Origin: Sarcocystis neurona
Lineage: Eukaryota; Apicomplexa; Conoidasida; Eucoccidiorida; Sarcocystidae
Direction: 5' to 3'
DNA: 64,000 nt
NCBI GenBank assembly: GCA_000727475.1
Contig: KL647326.1
Coordinates: forward strand, 1-64,000
In this document: positions 13,101 through 22,300 of the stretch, piece after piece
How the letters are laid out: each line of letters opens with the position of its first letter
How positions within the stretch are numbered: the stretch's first letter is position 1
Notes under the pieces: model-generated
Database searches by the model: none
Told to the model about the DNA's origin: nothing
What the model saw: only the letters and a program-made list of their open reading frames with translations
Program-made: the position numbers and the translations under genes

Positions 13101-13348
13101 TGCCACAAGCCTTCCTCGTACTGCTGCTGCTGCGGCAAAGCAACTACATGCGACAAGTGCCGCTGCGTGCGCGCCGGCGGCGGAGAGCCGCCGCCGACGT
13201 TGACGATGCGAGCCGTGGGGGACCAGCTCCGCTGCTGCTGCGGCTGCGGGGGAAACGAAGAAGCATCAGCAGCAGTCCCGCGGCCAGGGGCAGCGTCCTC
13301 GCTGCTTTTCACGGCGGCTTCGTACGCAGGAAGAGAAGGAGATGACAT
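7160..13348 (-). CDS. 2062-residue Ser/Ala/Gln-rich protein, single exon, CLQM C-terminus
   Basis: The first ATG of a very long minus-strand frame is at 13348 (protein begins MSSPSLPAYEAAV); the stop is TAG at 7162-7160. A stop-free 6.2 kb in mixed codons is strong evidence of coding. The chain is almost entirely predicted disordered: Ser runs, Ala runs, poly-Gln runs of 3-8 and RSRS-type patches (for example LRSRSSSSELGD near residue 915). A more normal segment lies at about residues 1750-1800 (reads ALAEREATVQLLKRLERETK then KNVFGPAAPYRY), probably a helix with a conserved tail. The protein ends KLCCLQM: Cys-Leu-Gln-Met has the form of a CaaX prenylation signal with a second Cys just before it, though Gln is an unusual a2 residue. 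No catalytic domain is recognised. Confidence 0.78.
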   Translation of the reverse strand: MSSPSLPAYEAAVKSSEDAAPGRGTAADASSFPPQPQQQRSWSPTARIVNVGGGSPPPARTQRHLSHVVALPQQQQYEEGLWQQQCPQESPVLRKQHEQEWLQGQLLEQAQGGRQHTGAVPPPHQYVAQRGASTSVPISASLRCSSTAADQTCTARLSSSSDRLRRYDPVSSPVLHRAAEEEQLQQEAATAASSPADDVAEKLDALSLGDSQCSYLTRSNSTSSAGSSRCRTEAKTAGPLQRAAADSHKGRTANAGKTVARDGYSAGGVEKTPDRRPVGSAAGSGVHPAAAATVSSSSGNRRAETAAHATATGGKGRKRDAAAGSLGAGRTRDSSGCDDASGAGGQQRSMRAAGSHAQPLSSSLSSNGSTNGSSSSSSKWQRLTGSRRPPPRTCGSIASKQQRVEHQRHQKQAEQQRRQQQERDQPQQREREREQLQQTNRRAASTDSMTYKPKGSSSGSAAAAGSEWKENESAAALVAGAPEGEALPEVRPSQQHKTLWLSRPASPPSRASTSLTSIQQEQTGAAVSAAAPIAAHLHEQQQQQPPNESDYTCAATAAMTAVPPLGESLGGWPGGSHWPSAAATRPFSAALVGVDASNLVADAETAAAVTSPAGASAASGSVRCFSVGEEVEVRSRSSSSDRGEEGKRKAVGQQRQAFAASPAPASGFTWRSSSGSRAQDGELLSEAGMLIFPPSYCSPGSPNVGTAGGSIPAAAAAAPATGRATLRRRAAAGGEERRGWRGDSPVPAAAGVSSASLCPAKTTVAAEGATTTAEEAAPATAAGEGYRRQTSDGAGAVVGQENAARMHAGRACSNDPPPAGGRGAAAAAEHQGEEGKLYARQQQRQQQQARPSHTRGTERQQLLGGTHMKNAGPAAGTAPVKGSAVAAGGGGPRTVTGLVGVVSAATAKRLHNRGFSQLLRSRSSSSELGDDAWELKERERTRRGSAIATVERRAAGEGGGGDGREITAGAAALGRGGEGCMGSGVALATPAQGKAAVERGGGAAPAAGKEVNRRLKSKQQQQQQGAGGRTRRQQSVARSSSTTQRSSSCSHSLVAQTRARLQQQKQQRAKAEGSRSRSDGSFYISGGNQLAVQDQSGRAPTAVAAALPVAVAAGDAAGMTAAGEEDGPQSNAAGTEEEAAEYAAASATTAGASGNLPTVTNDAASKAGQWTQGETDSNKCSVFAPLPQQQQQASELQQQLLCVEQSTQPFATVAAGHLQPASLEFWQQTQQRALLLPVQQQLYTAEDGRTQQPQQHAAELQWAVLRQEKEQEQSIPLVQQPLRTAEHLLQQGGVSQQQEILLTQQLPTPKQREQLSLGSVSHPSPPEMLSLAGGGFTSSSSDARPAATPAEDASFTSDSSTPVPAGGRYFRSATALLSTAAPAPCAAPSAADAVAPAAWAAPGTAAASEAALLLATVTRVDEGAREETAAGDESARPAAAPALALPGRPETKSMTQQQQQGRKRTEEQMLLHQDIPHATVDLSAPAGAAAAASALSKLEEELLLLQQLPPQAAARNQRRRSVGIARQSGSGFPLRSTSEPGDGSGGGGRTLAPSRSGARTNIFTSTQELRRSRIKQKEEEGEKRSRSSPEGENVRALEVAAASDRVDGKEEEGRTAAVQWRGTAAASSIGQEMVTPQHAAGRPVAGTRASFEFSRLGRKGTRSKEGRSGTHSFAAADPLQVQFPSETTEPVGNGRSYSRGETASSSDRHVSADSSSCSNRSRFSHGRSSSSGSQGCSNSRKGGGMGRQSANGDKALAEREATVQLLKRLERETKKNVFGPAAPYRYSTLRQQMQQQLPPDLPANSRSGSLSRGRSANFPLLHKTDRRRSVDAAAEHGGPGASGSAAAAGLPPASASGEAAATPGFAASIHRSGLLPPFVPPAVVPALEPAAVLWPAEEQPGEPEVGGRLDSSSPSAAAAASAWLQEPLEDEDVLPPLASTYVQQSSSGSGSLGSSKSSSTGDFSSSGSAQQQNLTLSSSLATQSAIFPVQPKKSCCCGEEEADAEVTAAAAGTAHSNSSRAGGLFFYAGQGAAREDGHQRKVAQQSFEREFGEGAKLCCLQM

Positions 13349-13982
13349 GGACGCGGGGCCTGAAGAAAAAGGGCAAGTCAAAAATACGATCTACAACCAC
13401 ATGCATGTGCATAGAAGTGCGCCTACATATATGAAGTGAGATAGACAGACGTATGTGTGTAGACGTTTTTCTGCACATATATATATATACATATATATAC
13501 ATACACGTTGGCGAAAGCGAACAGTACGTGCGCAGGGATACGCATACATATGTGTACACGTTTTTGTCTGTATGTACGTGTGTAGAGGAAGGTGTGTTCT
13601 ACGTGTACAGCAGGTGTTGTGTTGCCAACAGGAATATCTACGAGAGACTGCCGGAGAGGTCTGCAAATATACATATATATATATACATGCAGGGAGATAA
13701 TTATATACGCGCCGGCTTCAACGGACAAAACACTGTCGCATCTACAGTGTGTACAGGTATGGGGTCCACCAGATCAACCGACAAATGCATACACGTGTAC
13801 ATATGCGTCGTATAAACAAGCCTACTCATAGTTTCTTCGGCGCGTCAATATGAATATGCATATACGTACGCATATACATATATGTATATATATATATATC
13901 ACATCCGTTCACTGTGGCTTGCTAAGTGAAGTGCCGCTGAGGGTACAAAGGGACTGTGTTGCTGCCGCACACCGTTTTTCAT
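13349..13982. other. Spacer with TA and TACATA repeats
   Basis: About 630 bp lie between the start of the 2062-residue gene and the stop of the next minus-strand gene. The spacer contains acatatatatatatacatatatata near 13477-13503 and tatatatatatatcacat near 13887-13904. No gene is supported. It should contain the promoter of the gene at 13348 and the 3' end of the gene ending at 13983. Confidence 0.6.
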
Positions 13983-16900
13983 TCACGCTGTGTAACACGG
14001 GTAGGATGCTGCTGTTGCATCTGGTGTTTCACCTGGTGGAAGGTGGGGAAGCTGCTGCGCGATTGAGAAAACGGGGTGTGTAGCAGCAGGGAGGAGTTGC
14101 TGGTGCTGCAGTTGCTGGTGCTGCGGTTGCTGGTGCTGCAGTTGCAGGTGTTGCAGTTGCTGTTGCTGCAGTTGCTGGTGCTGCAGTTGCTGGTGCTGTA
14201 GTTGCTGGTGCTGCAGTTGCTGGTGTTGCAGCTGCTGGTGTTGCAGCTGCTGGTGTTGCAGTTGCTGGTGTTGCAGTTGCTGGTGCTCCAATTGCTGGTG
14301 CTGTATTTGCTGCTGCTGCAGTTGCTGGTGTTGCAATTGCTGGTGCTCCAATTGCTGGTGCTGTAGTTGCTGCTGCTGCAATTGCTGGTGCTGCAGTTGT
14401 TGCTGCTGCAGTTGTTGCTGCTGCAGTTGTTGTTGCTGCAGTTGTTGCTGCTGCAGTTGTTGCTGCTGCAGTTGTATAAGTTGCTGCTGTTGGTAGTGTT
14501 GCAAGCGCTGTTGTTGCGCGCGCTGCTGCTGCAGGTGCTGCTGCAGCATTTGCTGATGGCGCTGCTGCTGGTGCATGCGCGCTAGGTGGTGCAGCTGGTG
14601 GGATGCCGCCGGCGGCAGAAACCCCTGCGGCTGTGGCTGCTGCAATACCAGCTGCTGTATATCCGTGTATTGCGGCTCCAGCCTGCCGACGCTGCCCAAG
14701 TCAAGCTGCTGCTGGCAGCGCTGACTGGGCTGCAGCCACTGTTGCTGCTGCTGTTTGTGCATATGCTGGTGTTCTGATTCCTCGACCGCAGGCTGTCGCT
14801 GCTGCTGCTGCGGACAGCCGCCTGTCGTTCCTGCTGCAGCAGCTGCTGCTGCTTCATGTCTGTGCATAGGTGCCGTATGCAACAGTGCCGCAGCAGCAGC
14901 TACTGCTGCATGCACTGCGGGTGTTGCTCCGCATAAAGGCTGCTGCCTAGCGTCGACACCGTCCCACAAGCTATTCCTGCAGCAGAACGAACCCAGTGTC
15001 TCTGTCGCAGGAATGGCTGGTGCAGGAAATTTATTCAAGTACACAACCGTCCCGACAAGTGTGCTACACAGATCTACGTACGCATATGTGTTCCTGCACA
15101 ACACATATGTGTATATGTTTCTACACAAAGTATGTATAGTTCGATACGCAAATATGTGTATTAGTGTGGTCGTCCCCACATTCACACGCCCATACATTTG
15201 CATGCCCGTTAAAGTGCATGCAGAGGGCCGTATTTTTATCCTGTGCAAAACTTCGCTTCGGAAGTCTACACAGATGATATCACGTTAATCAGAGGCCCGA
15301 AGAGGAAATATATAATCTTCAGAATACTGAGGTCATCAAGCGTGTACAGTTGTATCGAGATACGACGAAAGGCTGCCGACAACATATGTATATACACACT
15401 GATAGATATACATATATATATATAGATAGATAGATACAGAGAGAGATAGATAACTACGTGCTTTTTTCAAAACTGGTGCACGAGCACATATACGTACACG
15501 ACACTTTTACACGCACTAATTTTTCCATAGATATACTGCATCCCCGTGTAGCTGCCTCATAGACGTATATGCCAGGATGCCCAAGGAATAAGGTGCAGCA
15601 AACACATCTGAAAGCGTGTGCATTTTTGTGCGTGAACACGTGCTTTGCTGTTGAACTTAACTACGTGTGACGCATTTACGTATATATACATCCACGTACA
15701 TTCGTACATACCTGTGCACATCCACGTATATACAAATCTATGTATATACATATATGCACAGGGACACTTACTACACACTTAATAGATATGTGTGTGATTT
15801 GAAGTGGCACGGACACACGGACGCACAACTATTTGAGATGTGACAACCGTCAGCTCACCGTTGTTGGGCTGGAGCAGCAGATGCAGCAGCAGGCCCTCCG
15901 ACGTCTAGCTGCCCTGCTGCTGTTGCTGTTTCTTTTTCTTCTTGTGGTGGTGCTGGCTCCTGATACGACTGCTGCACTTCCTCCTGTTGCCAACAGGAAA
16001 AGTTTGGCTGCTGCTGCTGCTGCGGCGGGAGTTGGACACGACGTTTCTGTAGGCGTTGATGTTGCTGCTGCTGTTGAGCAAGGAGCAACGCAGTGTCTGC
16101 GGAGGATCGGCGCTCCTGCGGGTGCTGCTGTCGCGCGGGAGGGCCGGCAGCGGCTGCTGGTCCTGCTGCCGCTGCTCCATACAACCCAAGGGGAGCAGAA
16201 TTTTGTCGGAGCGCATACGCGCCGACAACGGGCGGCGCAGCAGGGGGAGCCTGCCGTAGAACCACAACAGCAACCCAGACAGTCCTGGACTCTTCTTTAT
16301 ACACAACAACTACAAACACGTAACCGTGCGCGTTCAGAGAAAAAGAGAAATCTACACACTGCAAGTCAGACAAAACACAAAGATATACCCATACGAACAT
16401 CTATACGTCTCTGTCTCCCCGTGTAGGTGAATACGTATATGCGTGGACGCGTATGTATACACAGATATATATATATATATATAGTTAGGTACCCGAGGTG
16501 CAGCAGCAGTACATGGCTGCATTTGTCGCCTCAAAGGTTTCCGCACAACACCTTCGGCTGCGTCGATTTCTCAACTACCGCCTAACCGCACACTGGTCTC
16601 CTCATTTTTCACACACATATATATGTGTACTATGTGCAAACTTTTTGCCACGATACTTTCCGCAGCGTCACGTATACAGATATATGTAGATAGGTGTTAA
16701 TCTGCGTATTGAAGTAAAGACCAGCGCAGCGCCCTTGGCTGGAAAAGCGGCCTTCACTGCTGCGATTGGTGCTGCAGTACCTCCTTACCCGTCGAGAGTG
16801 TGGCCGCAGGGGTATTGCAGCCACTGCAGCAGCCCCGCTCCTCTGGCGTTGTTGCTGCTGCTGCTGTTGCGCTGCTGCCGCTTGTTTCTGCGTCCCCGGA

Positions 16901-16983
16901 GAGCTTCTGAAGTAGTTTACGGCTGGGGGATAGAACTGCCGCTGGAGCAGCACCTCCTGCAGCAGCTGCTGCTGCTGCATCAT
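13983..16983 (-). CDS. Gln-rich protein with pentapeptide repeat, three exons
   Basis: I infer exons 16983-16789, 16250-15859 and 14976-13983, about 526 residues. Exon 1 starts at a double ATG after an in-frame TAG and ends CGACGG|GTAAGG (phase 0). Exon 2 follows a ggttctacggcag acceptor and ends CAACG|GTGAGC (phase 2). Exon 3 follows ttctgctgcag and starts with the single base needed, then runs to TGA at 13985-13983. All phases agree. Exon 1 has short Gln runs and FYPPAVNYFRSS; exon 2 is Ala/Gln/Pro-rich; exon 3 opens with NSLWDGVDARQQ, is Gln/His-rich and holds 25 copies of a pentapeptide of the form LQHQQ, then ends in a Pro/Thr-rich tail. The introns are full of TATA/TACATA repeats. No domain or function is recognised; the repeat could form a polar coiled helix. 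Confidence 0.6.
14096..14472 (-). repeat. 15-bp minisatellite encoding LQHQQ pentapeptides
   Basis: About 25 tandem copies of a 15-base unit (plus strand ctgcagttgctggtg and variants) encode L-Q-[HQ]-Q-Q on the minus strand. Substitutions are mostly Gln/His third-base changes and a few Glu, Ile or Pro at the first two positions, so the reading frame is intact throughout. It lies in the last exon of the three-exon Gln-rich gene. Confidence 0.92.
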
Positions 16984-17404
16984 TTTCAAGCGCACGAGAA
17001 AGAAAGCTGAAGCAGCACGAACAGCAGCGCTCTAGCCTCCTGCCTTCCCCCTTTTCTCCGTCTTGTTCCTCTTCGGTTTCGCCTTCTTGCGGCAGTCGAG
17101 CGGCAGAAGCAGCAGACGCGGCGCTCACCCAGGTTAGCTGCAGGACACGTACGAGAGGTACGGCTGCACTACGATGCAAGAAAGCAAAGAGGAAAACCAG
17201 TGAGCGTGTCTCGTATATGTCTTGTGGTCGGTCGCGAAGGGAAACGCTGCTACAGATGTATGGGTAGTAGTGCTTATATATACATACACGTACATGTACA
17301 CATATACGTGTGTAGTGTACGGATAGATACACGAAGGGAAACTCTGATACGTAATTGTTGGGAGTAGTGCAGATATGCGTACAAACAAATAGATGCGTGT
17401 ACAC

Positions 17405-17435
<31 letters not shown>

Positions 17436-18453
17436 CCAATATAGGGTAAGCAGCAGACACACGTGCGTAAATGGATGTGCCTTTTCGCGGAAAAGCGAGT
17501 GGTTCGTGTGTCCCTGGAAGAGAGCGACAACAGCAGCATATTCGTAGCGTACGAGACCTGTCTCAACTAAAAGTGCAGGGAACGCGATGAACCTACACAC
17601 GTATAATGTACATACACGCCACATGTATGGCGTACATATATATATATATGTTGAGAGCATGAGACGAATATACTTGTGTACTGTACGGCATACATGTGTA
17701 TTGTTTACTGTAAGATATACAGCCTTTTTCTTCCACTCAAAGGACCCGCAGACTTTTCCCACATATATATATATACATACATATGTGTATACATAAGTGT
17801 CTTCTCCGTACCACACAGATGTATATGAATATAAAACTTTTCAACTTTATATATAGACGTGTACTGGACTACGCAAATATTGTGTGCCGTTGCATGAAAG
17901 GGGAAATGGGCTTCTTGAATAACTTCCAACGTTCATAGAAGGATGAAAAAGGCAGAAGTGGACTTGTATATTTTACATGCACGTGGGCGAAGATCTGCAG
18001 AGAAGCAGGCCGTGGACTCTGCACGAGAGTCGCCTTCACTGACCCAAAGAAAACAAGAATAGTCGAGCGTACCCTTTCGTAACACATATGCGTATGTGAG
18101 AAACTTATTATAATTCTCGCGTTGATATGGATATAGACAGACGCATACGCTAGTACACACGTTTGGTGGGGGAATCACCACCGAAGAGTTCTCAAAGAAT
18201 TATAAAGAGTGGGCTGGTTCAGTTTCCTTTATTTTTGATGTCGAACTACGACACGGATTGATAAACATATACATATATATGTATCCATCCTGAGGCTATG
18301 CGCGGATACATACATGTGTGTATGGGTTTATGCATCTATGTCTGCATATACATGGGTTTACGTACGTGTGTATGTATGAAGAAATGTGTATATGTGCACT
18401 AGTATATACATGTGTACATATACATGTATATACGTGCGGAGGATTCAACAGGT
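16984..18453. other. Spacer with microsatellites, no clear gene
   Basis: It contains a pure (TA)n run at about 17406-17430, further TATATA runs near 17636-17650 and 17762-17775, and TACATA/ACGTAT tracts. Minus-strand frames near 17000-17140 are Ala/Glu-rich (SAASAASAARL) and could be an upstream exon or 5' leader of the gene starting at 16983, but an in-frame TAG separates them from that start and no splice donor was convincing. Confidence 0.5.
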
Positions 18454-18501
18454 GCGTGTATGTATATAGGTACGTGCCTTTGTACCTATATACATACACG
18501 C
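18454..18501. repeat. Perfect 20-bp inverted repeat with 8-base loop
   Basis: The left arm, 18454-18473 (gcgtgtatgtatataggtac), is exactly complementary in reverse to the right arm, 18482-18501, with loop gtgccttt at 18474-18481. It could extrude as a cruciform or fold as an RNA hairpin. It sits in a microsatellite-rich region with no gene within several kilobases that could explain it as a terminator. Confidence 0.92.
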
Positions 18502-18579
18502 GGGTACACGTATACGGAGAGGAAGAAATGAAGAAAAGGCGTGTGTCGGCCACTGCTGATACGTATACCTCCTGAAGGG

Positions 18580-19310
18580 GACGACGCGGAAAAAAAAGAC
18601 CGAGTCGGCCTGAAGTGTTTCACCAGAAGGAGCCAGAAGCAAGAAGGAACACGAAAAGAAACTAAGGAGGATCAAAAATGGAAAAGATTGAAAAGGGCGG
18701 GGCGACGAGAGGAGAAGAAGGACTACTGTGTGACGAATCGTAAAGCTGAGGAAGAAGAAGAATGAGAGCCAAGAAGCTGGCAGAATTTGATGTATCTGAT
18801 GAAAGACCGCAGTCTGCGTGGAGTAAAAGAAGTAGGTGAACATGCGAGGGAGTCGAAGATGAAAGACAAAGAAAAACAAAAGGATACCTGTCCGGAAGAG
18901 AACAATCTGTCGAGCATCCAAGAGGGTTAGCTGTGGAATCTGAGGAGGAAGCATCGGTTCACGGACAATGTCTCCGTTTCGCTCGCTCCATCGTCGGTGT
19001 TCTTTGTCCTTCAGTCCGTCCTCTATGACGTCTCTCTCTCGCTTCGGTCTTGTCTTTACTCTTTTCTTCTTGCTTCAGTCTTTCTCGTTCTTGGGGCCCT
19101 TCTTCTCCCTGGGTCCCTGTTTCTCTATCTTTTCGACCTGCTCGCTCTTTTGCCTCTGTTTCACTTTTCTACACCTTCTCCGCCCCCTCTCCGTCCCTTC
19201 TTTGCTCTAGGCGTCCCCCCTTCTTTCGCCTGTTCGTCTTTCTCTCAATTCTTCTGCGCTGCTTCCCTTCTTCCGCTGCAACTCTCCTAGCTTTCGCTGT
19301 CACCTCTTCT
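18580..19310. other. Purine-rich block followed by pyrimidine-rich block
   Basis: On the plus strand 18580-18900 is dominated by A and G (for example gaggaagaagaagaatgagag near 18748-18768). From 18968 to 19310 the same strand is dominated by C and T (for example tttctctatcttttcgacctg near 19119-19139). The hydrophobic Ser/Phe/Leu frames in the second block (18968-19598) are readings of the pyrimidine tract, and their lack of charged residues argues against a protein. Confidence 0.7.
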
Positions 19311-22300
19311 ATATGTTATCACACATCTGTGTATACGCATATCGCGGTGCATACACGTGCGAAAATGTTGGCCCATCGCACGTGGTTTTGCGTCAGCCAC
19401 ACGCCAAACTACGCGTGTGCGGGCACCACCGGCAGGACGGTCATAGACATCTGCCTGGCATGTCTATGCCACGTACACATGTGCTTGTTGCATACGACCA
19501 GACGGCTGAAGGATTTAGGCGTGCAGAAATTCTTGAGTTCTCTAACGAATCCCAGCAGATGTTCACTTCAAACTCAACGTGCAGAGAAAAACATCTGACC
19601 AAACTTTTCGTCCTCTACAGTACCAAAGGCACTCGTTACGGATCCCATCCGGACGGATCAGGTTCCCAGCGTATCCCACAGAGGCACACACGCATGTGCG
19701 TGAATATACGTATGCGCAGGCACTTATATCTGCTTACATATGTAGACGAATACACGTGTATATCTGTGGTGATGTCCCTCAACGGGAAAAATATATCTGC
19801 TTATAGATTTAGGCGTAGAAGTATGCATGCATAGTCAGACACCATGCGCGTTCGAAGTCATGTTTTCGAGTGGAGTATCATGTACGTAGACGGTTGCGTG
19901 CGTGAGGGCAAGACTAGTTTGTTTTTTGTGGCTTTACCCATTTCTGAATGCCCATCTGCTTCTCGTGTATTGACAGGTATATCTGTTTTTTTCCCATGTG
20001 CAAATATGTATGCATACGCACGCACACATATGTGTATATGGGACAACTCCAGTTTACAAGTATTCCTCTCGTTGTGGATTGCATTTACCGGCGTCAAACG
20101 TGTGAGCCGTACTTTCGGTCACATGAACATATCAAGATCGTCGAAACGAACTGTTCTATGTTCTGGTAGCTTCCTTGCGTCTGTTGCCGTCAGTGATTAT
20201 TCATGCGAGCACTTTTACATTAGTGTGTACATCTCGAAGTGTACGCATATCAGAGCAACACACGAACACACTGAATAGCCGCAGTCTACTTCAGTCATCG
20301 CGTTCTTGGAGGAGGAGAATCCCCCGCTGAAAAGTACGGTTTTTCTTCGCCACCTAGGTGAACACGGGTACTTGAATGAAGCCGTTCTATACGAGCGTGT
20401 GTCCACATACATATCCAAAATAATAAGTGACTCTGCACAATCTAAGTAACTCGTACGCACACCGGTATGAGCACATAGACGTACATGTATGCACAAACAC
20501 AAATTCGGGTGTACACAAGTATGCGTACGCGCAACTTTGTCTGCAGCGTTGCACAGTCAAAAGTCCAGAAGGGTGCAGTAATCATGGACGTAGATGAGTT
20601 ATGCATGTGGATTCCCCTACATGTGCTGGGAATGCAGACGCACTTTTATGGACATGCACAGAAAGATGTACACGTATTACTAGTTCCATAAATAGTGCTC
20701 AGACGTCACCGTCGCCGGCAACTGTAGCACATATCGCAAACAAATGAGCGGAACCACCTCATAACTCAAAGCAGCGTTGATCCTATTTCCTCCGCGTCTT
20801 GTTGCAAATTTAATTTGCCTACTCACACGAACGTGAAAAATTATGCATACAAGTGTTTCGCCAAGCTGTACAAGTGCAGGGTGGTCCAGATGGTCTTGAT
20901 GTACACCTGTGTTGATGTACGCATATTTGCCTAAGGACTCGTAATCAGTGACGACAACTTGTACACAGTTGTATACCTAGTGACACAGTGTAAATATATA
21001 TAAGTAAATGTATACATGTATGTCTATTGAAGGGCGTACACCAGTACGGCGCTTTCGACGACCAAGTTGTCTACAAACGTGCAAACAAGCAGACGCATTC
21101 ATCTAGGCTTGCTTTTCTATTCTGAAATGGCAGCAGGCTTCATGCTGGAAATACCGTATATGGTTCTATATACATTTTGTCTCTGCGTCGCTCTCAGCCA
21201 CCATAGACAAACGTGTCAAGCGAACCTCACGAGAGAAGACTTTTTCCCTACGAGCGGACCATGCGCACTTGACGAATCTTAGATTTGCAGAGTGAGATTC
21301 CGTGTGGCGCAACTGTATTACTCCTGCTTTGGAGGAGATGCAAACGTTCACAAGTGCACGTATGCTGAGCGCGCAAGTCCTTGTGCGCCTAACTATGTAT
21401 AAACATACGCGTACGTGTCTTCGTGTGTCCAGTGTGGAAGCCACCTGTGTCGAGACAGTCCTCTTCGTGTAGATAGACACCTCCTTCAACTTGTGATGCA
21501 TAACACTCGTGCTCCGCGGTCAGCGAGAAATGTCTCTGGGAAGAGTGGATCTCTCTCAGCTAATAGCTCCAGTGGATTCACGTCGGAGAAGCACGAGAGT
21601 TCACCGGTGATACATGGTTATGTAAGTAGATATACGTGATGTTGATTCACTAATGCGAATAAATACATTTGCTTGTGCTATATTTTGTGTGTATGTATGT
21701 GCATATATAAATATGTATTTATATATATGTACATATATATATGTATATATATGTATATATACATATATATATATGTGTGTGTGTGTATGTGTGTGTGTGT
21801 TTGCATATGGGCCTGACGGTACGAGGGCGCACCTTATCTGTGTAGAACTGGATGTGCATATCTGGATTGTACTCGTATCTACATACGAGGACGGTGTTTG
21901 TAGATTCAAGCAGGATGACTGAGAAGGGCTGTGACGACTGTTAGAGAAGACAGACGGACCTTTACTTTTGAAATCTAACCCAAACGACTATCTAATGTAT
22001 CTATTCATCACATTCATACAAAAGACGACACGGCTAAATTTGTTTTCTCCAGGTCACCGGTATGGAGGGGATTGGGAAGCACGCGTATTTTCGTCCACCC
22101 TCACCTCCTGGAATAAGATGGCACCGTAGCTTATCCCCTGTTTGACGCCCCTTCCACATGGGAAACGGCGAAGCAACTTCGCGGTACTTCGCAGCCCACC
22201 GCGAAGACGACGACACGCATCTACGTCCCTCTGGTCCAGGTGGCGATAACGGGTAGCCGCAGAGAGAGATACAGGGATGGCAGAAAGAGCAGTACCCACG

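Noticed and set aside
14096..14472. CRISPR-like regular repeat array
   Set aside because: Units are contiguous 15-mers without unique spacers, in frame in a eukaryotic exon; it is a coding minisatellite.
18968..19598. Overlapping hydrophobic plus-strand frames that look like membrane proteins
   Set aside because: All three phases are Ser/Phe/Leu-rich because the DNA is a pyrimidine tract; charged residues are almost absent and no splice or start support exists.
19313..19834. 173-codon plus-strand frame in the gene-poor segment
   Set aside because: Composition is mixed and partly natural, but there is no domain, signal, homologous neighbour or splice context, and one frame of this length can occur by chance in about 10 kb read in six frames.
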